Shown here: positions 25,244 through 33,529 of the stretch, one piece after another
Layout of the letters: every line of letters begins with the position of its first letter
Numbering within the stretch: position 1 is the stretch's first letter
DNA from: Candidatus Competibacteraceae bacterium
GTDB taxonomy: Bacteria > Pseudomonadota > Gammaproteobacteria > Competibacterales > Competibacteraceae
Assembly (NCBI GenBank): GCA_016712625.1
Contig: JADJQQ010000001.1
Span: 1,240,001-1,304,000, forward strand
Length of the DNA: 64,000 nt
Reading direction: 5' to 3'
The notes under the pieces: model-generated
Database searches by the model: none
Told to the model about the DNA's origin: nothing
Seen by the model: the letters and a program-made list of their open reading frames with translations, nothing else
Made by a program: the position numbers and the translations under genes

Positions 25244-26080
25244 ATGGAAATTAGGCAATCAATCCATAGCGCGCATTTCAAAATGCTGGATACTGCTGGG
25301 ATGCGCCGTGAGTTTTTGATCGAGCGCTTGTTTGCAGCGGACCGCATCGCCTTAACCTACAGTCATGTTGACCGCATCATCGTGGGCGGGGCGATGCCGG
25401 TGCGGGAGTTGGTCGCCTTTGATGCCACGCTGGCCAAGCAAATTGGCGCGGTGAATTTTCTGGATCGGCGCGAACTGGGCCTCATCAACATCGGTGGGCC
25501 AGCGCGGATTGACGTCGATGGCGAACGCTTCGAGTTAGCCACCCGCGAGGCATTGTATATCGGTGCCGGAGCCAAAGACATCCGTTTCCAGAGCCTTGAT
25601 CCAACCGATCCGGCCAAGCTGTATCTCAATAGCGCCCCGGCGCATTGTACCTATCCGAACCGCAAAATCACCCTCGAACAGGCGTCGCCCGCCAGCTTGG
25701 GCGACGTTGCCACCAGCAACCGGCGCACCATTTACAAATTCATCGTGCCGGGTGTGGTCCAGTCTTGCCAATTGACCATGGGCATGACCGTGCTCGAACC
25801 CGGCAGCGTGTGGAACACCATGCCTTGCCATACCCATGAGCGGCGGATGGAAGTCTATTTTTATTTCGCCATGCCGCCGGAAGCGGTGGTGTTCCATCTG
25901 CTCGGTCAACCGGACGAGACCCGCCATGTGGTGGTGCGCAATGAACAGGCGGTGATTGCGCCCAGTTGGTCGATTCACTCCGGGGTCGGCTCGCACAGTT
26001 ATACCTTCATTTGGGGCATGGTCGGCGATAACCAGACCTTCGACGATATGGATCACGTCGCCATGACCGACCTGTCCTGA
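25244..26080 (+). CDS. kduI: 5-keto-4-deoxyuronate isomerase
   Basis: KduI converts 5-keto-4-deoxyuronate, formed from unsaturated uronates released by polysaccharide lyases, to 2,5-diketo-3-deoxygluconate. The 278-residue length equals E. coli KduI. The cupin metal site is clear: MPCHTHERRMEVYFYF supplies two His and a Glu, and a fourth ligand lies in SWSIHSGVG. Other family stretches are LNIGGPARIDVDGERFEL and RRTIYKFIVPGVVQSCQL. It begins the plus-strand kduI-kduD pair, under the operators just upstream. No lyase gene is in the window. Confidence 0.96.
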   Translation: MEIRQSIHSAHFKMLDTAGMRREFLIERLFAADRIALTYSHVDRIIVGGAMPVRELVAFDATLAKQIGAVNFLDRRELGLINIGGPARIDVDGERFELATREALYIGAGAKDIRFQSLDPTDPAKLYLNSAPAHCTYPNRKITLEQASPASLGDVATSNRRTIYKFIVPGVVQSCQLTMGMTVLEPGSVWNTMPCHTHERRMEVYFYFAMPPEAVVFHLLGQPDETRHVVVRNEQAVIAPSWSIHSGVGSHSYTFIWGMVGDNQTFDDMDHVAMTDLS

Positions 26081-26091
26081 CGGGAGAAATG

Positions 26092-26853
26092 ATGCCGCTA
26101 AAATTGTTTGATTTATCGGGAAAAGTCGCCATCGTGACCGGTTGCAATACTGGACTGGGTCAAGGCATGGCGGTAGCGCTGGCGCAAGCGGGCGCGGATA
26201 TCGTCGGGGTGAATCGTACCGCCGCCGTGGCGACCGCCGCCGAAGTATCGGCGTTGGGGCGACGGTTTCATGAAATCCGCGCCGAGCTGACGAACATGGC
26301 CAGATTGCCAACCGTTATGGAAGAAGCCTGCCAAACCTTCGGGCGCATCGATATTTTGGTCAACAACGCCGGAATCATCCGTCGGGCCGACGCGCTGGAT
26401 TTTTCCGAACAAGACTGGGACGCGGTGATCAATCTCAATTTGAAGGCGGTGTTTTTTCTATCGCAAGCGGCGGCGCGGCGCTTCATCGCCCAACAGTCGC
26501 CCGGCAAGATCATCAACATCGCCTCAATGCTGTCTTTCCAGGGCGGGGTGCGGGTCCCTTCGTACACCGCCTCAAAAAGCGCCGTGCTTGGCCTGACGCG
26601 GCTGCTGGCCTGTGAATGGGCCGCGCATCGCATCAACGTCAATGCGATTGCGCCGGGCTACATGGTCACCAATAACACGGCTACCCTGCGCGACGATGCC
26701 AAACGCAGCGCCGAGATTCTGGGGCGCATCCCCGCCAACCGCTGGGGGACGCCGGACGATTTGGCGGGGCCGGTGGTGTTTCTGGCGTCGGCCGCCTCTG
26801 ACTACGTGAACGGTTACACGCTCGCGGTGGACGGGGGTTGGCTGGCGCGTTGA
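26092..26853 (+). CDS. kduD: 2-keto-3-deoxygluconate 5-dehydrogenase (SDR)
   Basis: KduD reduces 2,5-diketo-3-deoxygluconate to KDG, which KdgK then takes up. The SDR of about 253 residues opens LFDLSGKVAIVTGCNTGLGQGMAVALA and has NNAG, the catalytic Ser in NIASMLSFQGG and YTASKSAV with Tyr and Lys. It ends NGYTLAVDGGWLAR, all as in KduD. Two adjacent ATGs exist at 26089 and 26092; the second is better spaced from GGGAG at 26082-26086. It starts 11 bp after kduI and is surely co-transcribed. Confidence 0.95.
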   Translation: MPLKLFDLSGKVAIVTGCNTGLGQGMAVALAQAGADIVGVNRTAAVATAAEVSALGRRFHEIRAELTNMARLPTVMEEACQTFGRIDILVNNAGIIRRADALDFSEQDWDAVINLNLKAVFFLSQAAARRFIAQQSPGKIINIASMLSFQGGVRVPSYTASKSAVLGLTRLLACEWAAHRINVNAIAPGYMVTNNTATLRDDAKRSAEILGRIPANRWGTPDDLAGPVVFLASAASDYVNGYTLAVDGGWLAR

Positions 26854-26947
26854 ATTATCCTGGCGAATGAATCGAGTGCGACCGCGTTACGGCAGCCGGC
26901 GAGCGCGGTTTCAATAACCGGCTGTTCAGATGGGGAATTGAGTCTAT

Positions 26948-27751
26948 ATGGACGACTACGATCACAACAGCAAGCAACCTGACTCGGTATCGGCGGTACT
27001 GAGAGTCTTCAGCATCCTAACAGCGCTCAGCGAGCGCAAAGACACCAGCATCTCCGAGCTTTCGCTGCGGCTGGCAATGCCCAAGGCGACGGTCTATCGC
27101 TTTCTGCAAACCATGAAATCGCTGGGCTTCGTTCGCCAGGAAACTGAAAGCGAGCGCTATGGCCTGACCATGAAAGTGTTCGAGTTAGGCAGCAAGGCGT
27201 TGCAGCACCTCGATTTGATTGATCTGGCCAAGCGGCGGATGGAAGTGTTATCCGACAAGACCTCGGAGACCATCCATCTCGGTGTATTAATTGATAATGA
27301 GGTGATCTACATTCACAAAATCGATGCCAAGTACAGTATCGGCATGTATTCCAAGATCGGCAAACGCGCGCCGATCCACGCGACCGCCATGGGGAAAGCG
27401 CTGCTCGCGTGGGAAACGCCAGAACGGCGTGACGCCATTATCTCCGAGGTCGAATTTACCCGTTTCCGCGAAACCAGCATTGCCTCTCCGGCGCAGTTTC
27501 TGGAAGAGCTTGCCCGCACCCGCCAGCAGAAATATGGTTTGGATTACGAGGAGTTCGAAGAACATATGGTCTGCATCGCCGCGCCAGTTTTCGATCATTT
27601 AAATAGCGTCGTAGCCGCATTAAGCATTACCTTCGCGGCGTTCCGCTTCGATCCGGCCAAACAGGACGATTATGCCACGATGGTGATCGACGCGGGGCGC
27701 GCGGTCTCGCTGGATTTGGGCTGTTCATCCTATCCTCTCGATCAAGCATAA
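26948..27751 (+). CDS. kdgR: IclR-family repressor KdgR
   Basis: The 267-residue regulator has an N-terminal winged helix (about 10-75) with ATVYRFLQTMKSLGFVRQE, and an IclR ligand domain after it. It aligns closely with E. coli and Erwinia KdgR: KQPDSVSAVLRVFSIL, TIHLGVLIDNEVIYIHKID, MYSKIGKRAPIHATAMGKALLAW and CIAAPVFDHLN. KdgR represses pectin and uronate genes and is released by KDG. The gene lies 94 bp after kduD on the same strand. The two operator copies upstream of kduI are probable targets. Confidence 0.95.
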   Translation: MDDYDHNSKQPDSVSAVLRVFSILTALSERKDTSISELSLRLAMPKATVYRFLQTMKSLGFVRQETESERYGLTMKVFELGSKALQHLDLIDLAKRRMEVLSDKTSETIHLGVLIDNEVIYIHKIDAKYSIGMYSKIGKRAPIHATAMGKALLAWETPERRDAIISEVEFTRFRETSIASPAQFLEELARTRQQKYGLDYEEFEEHMVCIAAPVFDHLNSVVAALSITFAAFRFDPAKQDDYATMVIDAGRAVSLDLGCSSYPLDQA

Positions 27752-27760
27752 ATACCCTGT

Positions 27761-27800
27761 TTTGCCCGTCGATCCGAAGGATTAGGAGTCGGCGGGCAAA
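27761..27800. terminator. Possible hairpin between kdgR and fbp
   Basis: TTTGCCCGTCG at 27761-27771 pairs with CGGCGGGCAAA at 27790-27800 (one G-T pair) around an 18-base loop, 10 bp after the kdgR stop. kdgR and fbp converge here. No strong T-run follows on either strand, so termination efficiency is doubtful. Confidence 0.45.
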
Positions 27801-27859
27801 CGGTGCTAAATCCCGGCGGCGCTGTGGCGGTGTTTGATAGCCATCACTTTGAAGTTCAT

Positions 27860-28561
27860 CTAGGACTCTTTAATCAACCCCATCCGATAGGTGTTGACCA
27901 ATGCTTTCAATTCCTCGATTCGCTGCTGGATTTCCCGCCCCAAGTCAGTGTCTTTGACATGCTTGCGGGTGGCGTCCTTTTCCAGGATCACCGTTTCCGG
28001 CACCGCATCCAATTCATCTTCAATCGCTTTCTGCGTCGATTCGAACGGATGATGAGCGACCAGATACATCCCGTAAGAATGATCGACCAGCGTATAGCCG
28101 GCGATGCCGGTTTTTTTGTGATACGCCTTGGAAAAACCGCCATCAATCACGATTAAGCGCCCGTCCCCCTTAATCGGGCTTTCACCCTGCTTGACCTTGA
28201 CCGGTACATGGCCATTGATGATATGGCCAGTATCGGGATCAAGGCCGAATTCGCGGAGAATCTTGGCGACAGTACCCGCTTCGTTTCTAAGATTGTAATA
28301 GGCGTTGCGGGGTTCTGAATGGGTGGCTTTATCGGCGATGAAATAGCGCTCGAAGGTCGCCATTTTGGCTTTGCCGAATAAGGGGGATTGCTCGCCGCTC
28401 CACAGATACCACATCGCATCCATGCCGTAGCGCTTTTGCTCTGGATCGTCGACCGTAAAATAACCTTGCCGGGCCAATCGCTCGACCCGATCCATGAAAT
28501 CTCTGGCGGTGAATTGTTCGCCGCCCACTTTAAAGGCTTTAAACGAACCGTCTTCGTTCAT
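27860..28561 (-). CDS. fbp: Class III fructose-1,6-bisphosphatase, C-terminal part (frameshifted)
   Basis: The 233 residues from MNEDGSFKAFKVGG to the stop are the C-terminal part of a class III FBPase (the Bacillus Fbp type). They include WYLWSGEQSPLFGKAKMATFERYF and INGHVPVKVKQGESPIKGDG. The reading frame is open further upstream to the T6 run at 28640-28645 and there encodes the missing joint (HARFLFSNGSIYLIHNGNLL). The two parts are one gene split by a single base. Taken alone this segment lacks the metallophosphoesterase core and would be inactive. Confidence 0.85.
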   Translation of the reverse strand: MNEDGSFKAFKVGGEQFTARDFMDRVERLARQGYFTVDDPEQKRYGMDAMWYLWSGEQSPLFGKAKMATFERYFIADKATHSEPRNAYYNLRNEAGTVAKILREFGLDPDTGHIINGHVPVKVKQGESPIKGDGRLIVIDGGFSKAYHKKTGIAGYTLVDHSYGMYLVAHHPFESTQKAIEDELDAVPETVILEKDATRKHVKDTDLGREIQQRIEELKALVNTYRMGLIKES

Positions 28562-28592
28562 GGCAATGCAGCCGTGATACAGCAGATTGCCG

Positions 28593-29822
28593 TTATGAAT
28601 CAGGTAAATGCTGCCGTTCGAGAACAGGAAGCGAGCGTGTTTTTTGCAGCCGGTTACTGGTCATGAAGGAATGCTTGAGCTTGGTGATCACCGCTTGCTC
28701 ACGCTCGGTCAATTCATACGGCTGACTGGGATCGATGGTCGGAAAATCGCGGTCGCGCATCGGATAAACCGCGCCATCTACGTTCACCGTCCCTTGGACG
28801 TAATCGATCTGTTCCAGCAACAACCGATCTTCCATTTCATAATGCGGCCGCCGTTTGATGATCTGGCCTTCCAGTTTGAGCTGGATGATGGCGATGGCCT
28901 TGTGCATTTTGGCCATCAGCTCGCGCTCGTGATCGCTCAGTTCCACCTCGGTTTTCGCGGGGGGCTGGAATAGCGCGCAGGGGTCATTGCCGTAGACTTC
29001 CATCGCCAACGAGGCCAGCGGAAGCAAGCTGATGCCGTAGCCGGTTTCCAGGGTATCGATATTGGCGTGGCGCAGGCAGAGCCGGACCACGCTGGCGATG
29101 CAGGCTTCGCTGCCCGCCGCCGCGCCCATCCACACGATATCGTGGTTGCCCCACTGAATATCGACCGTGTGGTAATCGATCAGGGTATCCATGATCAGAT
29201 GCGCGCCAGGGCCACGGTCGTAAATGTCGCCAATGATGTGCAGCCGGGCGATTGCCAAGCGCTGGATCAGTTCCGCCAGCGCGGTGAGAAAGGTGGGCGC
29301 GGTGTCGGTGGCGATGATGGTTTCGATGATGCCTTGGCAATACGCGCGTTGTTCTTCGTTGCCGTCCGAGGTTTGTAGCAGTTCTTCCAAAATGGTGGCG
29401 AAATCTTTGGATAAGAAGCCGATTAGCTCGCTTTGCAAATGTTTGGCGGCCACGGTTCGGCAAACCTTCAATAGCCGGAACAGCGTGACGCGATACCATT
29501 CCGTGGGGTCGGTCAGATTTTCCAGAATCAGCGGCAACTTTTGCTCCGGGTAATAAATCAATGTGGCCAGCGTGTTTTTTTCGGCTTCTATGACGGTATC
29601 GGCAAATACTTCTTCAATTTTGCGCCGAATGGAGCCAGAACCATTTTTGAGCACATGCCGAAAAGCTTCGTATTCACCGTGAATATCAGAGAGGAAATGC
29701 TCGGTGCCCTTGGGTAAATTGAGTTGGGCGCTCAAGGTAATGATGGCGGCCGAAGCGGCTTGAATGGATGGATATTTCGTGGCCAGAAGGTTTAAATACG
29801 GGAGCGAATCGTTGCTGGGCAT
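28593..29822 (-). CDS. fbp: Class III fructose-1,6-bisphosphatase, N-terminal part (frameshifted)
   Basis: FBPase hydrolyses fructose-1,6-bisphosphate for gluconeogenesis, needed when growing on uronates or gluconate. The first 390 residues match the class III family: EHFLSDIHGEYEAFRHVLK, IIGDIYDRGPGAHLIMDTL and WGNHDIVWMGAAAG give the metal-binding metallophosphoesterase motifs. After SNRLQK the frame is lost and 18 unrelated residues end at TAA. Reading five instead of six A in the run at 28640-28645 restores the gene, about 654 residues in all, the family length. Class III enzymes are commoner in Firmicutes and Bacteroidetes than in gammaproteobacteria. Confidence 0.9.
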   Translation of the reverse strand: MPSNDSLPYLNLLATKYPSIQAASAAIITLSAQLNLPKGTEHFLSDIHGEYEAFRHVLKNGSGSIRRKIEEVFADTVIEAEKNTLATLIYYPEQKLPLILENLTDPTEWYRVTLFRLLKVCRTVAAKHLQSELIGFLSKDFATILEELLQTSDGNEEQRAYCQGIIETIIATDTAPTFLTALAELIQRLAIARLHIIGDIYDRGPGAHLIMDTLIDYHTVDIQWGNHDIVWMGAAAGSEACIASVVRLCLRHANIDTLETGYGISLLPLASLAMEVYGNDPCALFQPPAKTEVELSDHERELMAKMHKAIAIIQLKLEGQIIKRRPHYEMEDRLLLEQIDYVQGTVNVDGAVYPMRDRDFPTIDPSQPYELTEREQAVITKLKHSFMTSNRLQKTRSLPVLERQHLPDS

Positions 29823-30083
29823 GGCAAATTACCTTGGGCAGTCTTGATTGACGGTGTGCTGTTGCCGGCAGCTGCTATGGCAGTGAAGGTTATTTCCACG
29901 GCCATCCGCTGTCAGGCTTTGATGGTTTCGGCATGATGGCGGTTTTTTTAGACCTCCTGATTGGATCTCATGCGATGCGGGCGTGGCCACACAGCGCCAC
30001 ACCCCCATGCTACTCTCCGCGCGAGTCAGGTTCGAGCGCCTGAGCCTCCGCGCAAGCCGTGACCACGGCGACTGCTGGAAATC

Positions 30084-31907
30084 TTACAACGTGGAAAACG
30101 TGATGCCGCCTCGTTCGGCCGTGGTGGCGTTGGCGCGAAACACGGCGAACAGCTCGCGGCCCAAGCCATGCTGGTAAGAGGTCAGATCCACCAGTTCGAT
30201 TTGGCGCGCGGTCCACTCCGGTTCGGGCACGCGCGCTGTAAGAATCCCTCGCTCGCCGTCGAGCAGGATGACATCGCCGTTTCGGATCTTGGCCAACGCG
30301 CCGCCCGCCAGGCATTCCGGGGTAACGTGAATCGCCGCCGGCACCTTGCCGGATGCGCCGGACATGCGGCCATCGGTGACCAGCGCCACCTTAAAGCCCT
30401 CATCCTGCAACACGCCGAGCGGTGGGGTCAGCTTGTGCAGTTCCGGCATCCCGTTGGCGCGCGGCCCCTGATAGCGCACCACGGCGACAAAATCGCGCCG
30501 CAACTCGCCCCGGTCGAAAGCGGCCATCAGTTCTTCCTGATCATTGAAGACGAGTGCGGGCGCTTCCACCACCCGGTGTTCCGGCTTGACCGCCGAGGTC
30601 TTGATCACTGCGCGGCCCAGGTTGCCGTCGAGCACCTTGAGGCCGCCATCGGGGCTGAACGGTGTGGCGGCGGGACGCACTATGTCTGCATCGCCGCTCT
30701 GTTGCGGCGCTGGTCGCCAAGCCAGGATACCGTTATCGAGAAACGGCTCTTGACGATAATGGGCCAGCCCTTCACCCGCGATGGTGAGGGTGTCGCCGTG
30801 CGCCAGCCCAGCGTCGAGTAACTCACCGATCAGGAAACCCATGCCACCGGCGGCGTGAAACTGGTTCACGTCGGCCTTGCCGTTGGGATAAACCTTGGCG
30901 AGCAGCGGGATCACGGCGGATAAGTCACTGAAGTCGTCCCAATTGATAGCGATACCGGCCGCGTGCGCCATCGCCACCAGATGCAGGGTGTGATTGGTGG
31001 AGCCGCCGGTCGCCAGCAAGCCGACGATGCCGTTGACCACCGCGCGTTCGTCCACCACCCGCCCGACGGGAATATAATCCTGGCCGAGCGCGGTAATTTT
31101 GGCCGCCCGTTGCGCCGCCGCTTGGGTCAGCGCGTCGCGCAACGGCGTATTGGGATGAACAAAGGCCGCGCCGGGCAGATGCAGGCCCATGATTTCCATG
31201 AGCATTTGATTGGAATTGGCGGTACCGTAGAAGGTGCAGGTACCCGGCGCGTGATAAGACTTTGCTTCCGATTCTAGCAGGGCATCGCGGCCGACCTTGC
31301 CTTCCGCGTGCAGCTGGCGGATTTTGGCTTTTTCGGCGTTGGGCAGACCGGATGGCATCGGCCCGCCGGGTACGAAAATCGCCGGTAAGTGGCCGAAATG
31401 CAGCGCGCCGATCACCAGCCCCGGTACGATTTTGTCGCAGACGCCGAGATACAGCGCCGCATCGAAGGTGTTGTGCGACAGTGCGACGGCGGTGGCCATG
31501 GCGATTACGTCGCGCGAGAACAGCGACAGCTCCATGCCGGGCTGGCCTTGGGTCACGCCGTCGCACATGGCGGGCACGCCGCCCGCGAATTGCGCCACCG
31601 CGCCCGCTTCCCGCGCCGCTTGTTTGATCAGCGCCGGGAACCGCTCCAGCGGCTGATGAGCGGAGAGCATATCGTTGTAGGAAGAAACAATGGCGATATT
31701 CGGCCAGCGCACCTCGCGCAAGACCGATTTATCTTCCGGGTCGGACGCGGCGAAGGCATGAGCCAGATTGGTGCAGGATAAGCTTTTGCGCACCGGGCCG
31801 TTGGCTCGCGCTTGTTCGATCCGCGCCAGATAAGCAGCGCGAGTGGCCGCGCTACGCTGGCGGATGCGGTCGGTCACCGCCGCAATCGTGGGATGAACAG
31901 CCATCAT
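30084..31907 (-). CDS. edd: 6-phosphogluconate dehydratase
   Basis: Edd dehydrates 6-phosphogluconate to KDPG, the defining first step of the Entner-Doudoroff route. The 607-residue protein is of the IlvD/Edd iron-sulfur family and full length. Its motifs include VSSYNDMLSAHQPLERFP, VPAMCDGVTQGQPGMELSLFSRDVIAM, CTFYGTANSNQMLMEIMGLHLPG, TGGSTNHTLHL and DGRMSGASGKVPAAIHVTPE. The ATG overlaps the gntK stop (ATGA), so the two are translationally coupled. GAGGAG lies 6 bp upstream inside gntK. The matching aldolase gene eda is in the uronate run. Confidence 0.97.
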   Translation of the reverse strand: MMAVHPTIAAVTDRIRQRSAATRAAYLARIEQARANGPVRKSLSCTNLAHAFAASDPEDKSVLREVRWPNIAIVSSYNDMLSAHQPLERFPALIKQAAREAGAVAQFAGGVPAMCDGVTQGQPGMELSLFSRDVIAMATAVALSHNTFDAALYLGVCDKIVPGLVIGALHFGHLPAIFVPGGPMPSGLPNAEKAKIRQLHAEGKVGRDALLESEAKSYHAPGTCTFYGTANSNQMLMEIMGLHLPGAAFVHPNTPLRDALTQAAAQRAAKITALGQDYIPVGRVVDERAVVNGIVGLLATGGSTNHTLHLVAMAHAAGIAINWDDFSDLSAVIPLLAKVYPNGKADVNQFHAAGGMGFLIGELLDAGLAHGDTLTIAGEGLAHYRQEPFLDNGILAWRPAPQQSGDADIVRPAATPFSPDGGLKVLDGNLGRAVIKTSAVKPEHRVVEAPALVFNDQEELMAAFDRGELRRDFVAVVRYQGPRANGMPELHKLTPPLGVLQDEGFKVALVTDGRMSGASGKVPAAIHVTPECLAGGALAKIRNGDVILLDGERGILTARVPEPEWTARQIELVDLTSYQHGLGRELFAVFRANATTAERGGITFSTL

Positions 31908-33505
31908 TTTTTCTCCTCTTTCATGGGCGGTGGTGCAACCCCACCAGTTTTGGAGCCGACGGCGGGCATCTCGCGCTGGAAGGCGGCGATGGCACGGTAT
32001 TCCGCTTCAAGTTTGGTCGGAATCGCCAGATAAATCGGCAACAATTGCTGATAAACCGCCACGTTTCCGGCAATCGGAGTATGGCGGTGGGTTGCGCCCA
32101 CCATATCGCCAATTACGTTGAGCGAATTGATCCGGCCCAGCGCGTACAGCGCCAGCACCGCCGCGCCAAGACAAGAACTCTCGAAGCTCTCCGGCACCAC
32201 CACCTCGCGGTTGAAGATGTCGGCCATCATTTGCCGCCACAAACCGGAGCGAGCGAAACCACCGGTGGCTTTCATGGTTTGGGTCGGGCCGATCAGCGCC
32301 TCCAGTGCGGGCAAAATGCTATAAAGATTGAAAATGACGCCTTCGAGCACCGCGCGGATCATGTGCTCCTGGCGATGATGCATCGCCAGCCCGAAGAAGG
32401 AGCCGCGCAGATTGGCGTTCCATAGCGGCGCGCGTTCGCCGGCCAGATAGGGGTGAAACAACAGCCCCTCCGCGCCGGGCGAGACCCGCTCGGCAATGCG
32501 GGTCAACACTTCATACGGATCGATGCCCAGTCGCTTGGCGGTTTCCACCACCGAAGCGGCCAGCTCGTCGCGCACCCAGCGGAACACAATGCCGCCGTTG
32601 TTGACCGGCCCGCCGATTACCCAGTGCCGGTCGGTCAGGGCGTAACAGAAAGTGCGGCCGGAGGGATCGGTCAGCGGCCGATCCACCACCGTCCGCATCG
32701 CGCCGCTGGTGCCGATGGTAACGGCGACTTCGCCCGGCTTAATCGCGTTGACACCAAGATTGGACAGCACGCCGTCGTTGGCCCCCACCACGAATGGCGT
32801 GGTGGCCAGCAAGCCAAGCTCCCGCGCCAGTTCCGGCACTAGGCCGGACAGGTGGAACGTGGTCGGCACCGGTTCCGGCAGTTGTTCCGCGGTGACTCCG
32901 GCCACCTCCAGCGCCCCGGCGTCCCAGCTCAATCGCGACAAATTGAACAGGCCGGTGGCCGAGGCGATGGAGTAATCCACCACGTAACGCTTGAACAGGC
33001 GGAAGAAGACGTATTCCTTGATGCCGATAAAGTGGGCGGCGCGGGCGAACAGTTCCGGTTGCTCGCGCCGCAGCCAAACCAGCTTGGCCAGCGGCGACAT
33101 CGGGTGGATCGGGGTGCCGGTGCGCTGGTAAATCGCCAGACCGTCCCAATCGTTTTTGATCCGCTCGGCCCACTCCGTCGCCCGGCTGTCCGCCCAGGTG
33201 ATGCTGCGGGTCAGCGGTTTCCCGGCCCCATCCACCGCGATCAAGCTGTGCATGGCGGCGCTGAACGATACGCCGATCACGTTTTCTGGAGCGGCCTGGG
33301 TTTTACGGACGACCTCCCGGATGGCGGTTAGCACCGCATCGTAAATTTCATTCGGGTCTTGTTCCGCCGCTGCCGGAACCGGCGTGAGCAGTGGATATTC
33401 GACGGCGTGATGGGCTAGCACCTTGCCGTTGGGGTCGAAGGCGACCGCCTTGGTGCTGGTAGTGCCGATATCGACACCAATGATAATAGCGGTTTGGTTG
33501 GTCAT
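31904..33505 (-). CDS. gntK: Gluconokinase (FGGY family)
   Basis: The 533-residue FGGY carbohydrate kinase begins IIGVDIGTTSTKAVAFDPNGK and matches the Bacillus GntK type rather than the small E. coli GntK. Further motifs are RSITWADSRATEWAE, GANDGVLSNLGVNAI, VTIGTSGAMR, GGPVNNGGIVFRWVRD and the ATP-site stretch ATGGFARSGLWRQMMADIF. It makes 6-phosphogluconate for Edd. It lies 24 bp after gntP and overlaps edd by 4 bp. A short proline/lysine-rich tail (PPPMKEEKK) follows the fold. Xylulokinase is the alternative, excluded in practice by the neighbours. Confidence 0.94.
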   Translation of the reverse strand: MTNQTAIIIGVDIGTTSTKAVAFDPNGKVLAHHAVEYPLLTPVPAAAEQDPNEIYDAVLTAIREVVRKTQAAPENVIGVSFSAAMHSLIAVDGAGKPLTRSITWADSRATEWAERIKNDWDGLAIYQRTGTPIHPMSPLAKLVWLRREQPELFARAAHFIGIKEYVFFRLFKRYVVDYSIASATGLFNLSRLSWDAGALEVAGVTAEQLPEPVPTTFHLSGLVPELARELGLLATTPFVVGANDGVLSNLGVNAIKPGEVAVTIGTSGAMRTVVDRPLTDPSGRTFCYALTDRHWVIGGPVNNGGIVFRWVRDELAASVVETAKRLGIDPYEVLTRIAERVSPGAEGLLFHPYLAGERAPLWNANLRGSFFGLAMHHRQEHMIRAVLEGVIFNLYSILPALEALIGPTQTMKATGGFARSGLWRQMMADIFNREVVVPESFESSCLGAAVLALYALGRINSLNVIGDMVGATHRHTPIAGNVAVYQQLLPIYLAIPTKLEAEYRAIAAFQREMPAVGSKTGGVAPPPMKEEKK

Positions 33506-33529
33506 ATACGTCTCTTCCCAAGCGGTGAT

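Noticed and set aside
28640..28645. Programmed frameshift in fbp
   Set aside because: Restoring the frame needs a skip of one base, not the common -1 slip, and similar homopolymer errors occur in aspS and the XPB-like helicase.
29901..29949. GCCATC/GATGGC inverted repeat followed by seven T
   Set aside because: The arms are only 6 bp with a 28-base loop, and the T-run is on the plus strand while both flanking genes are on the minus strand.
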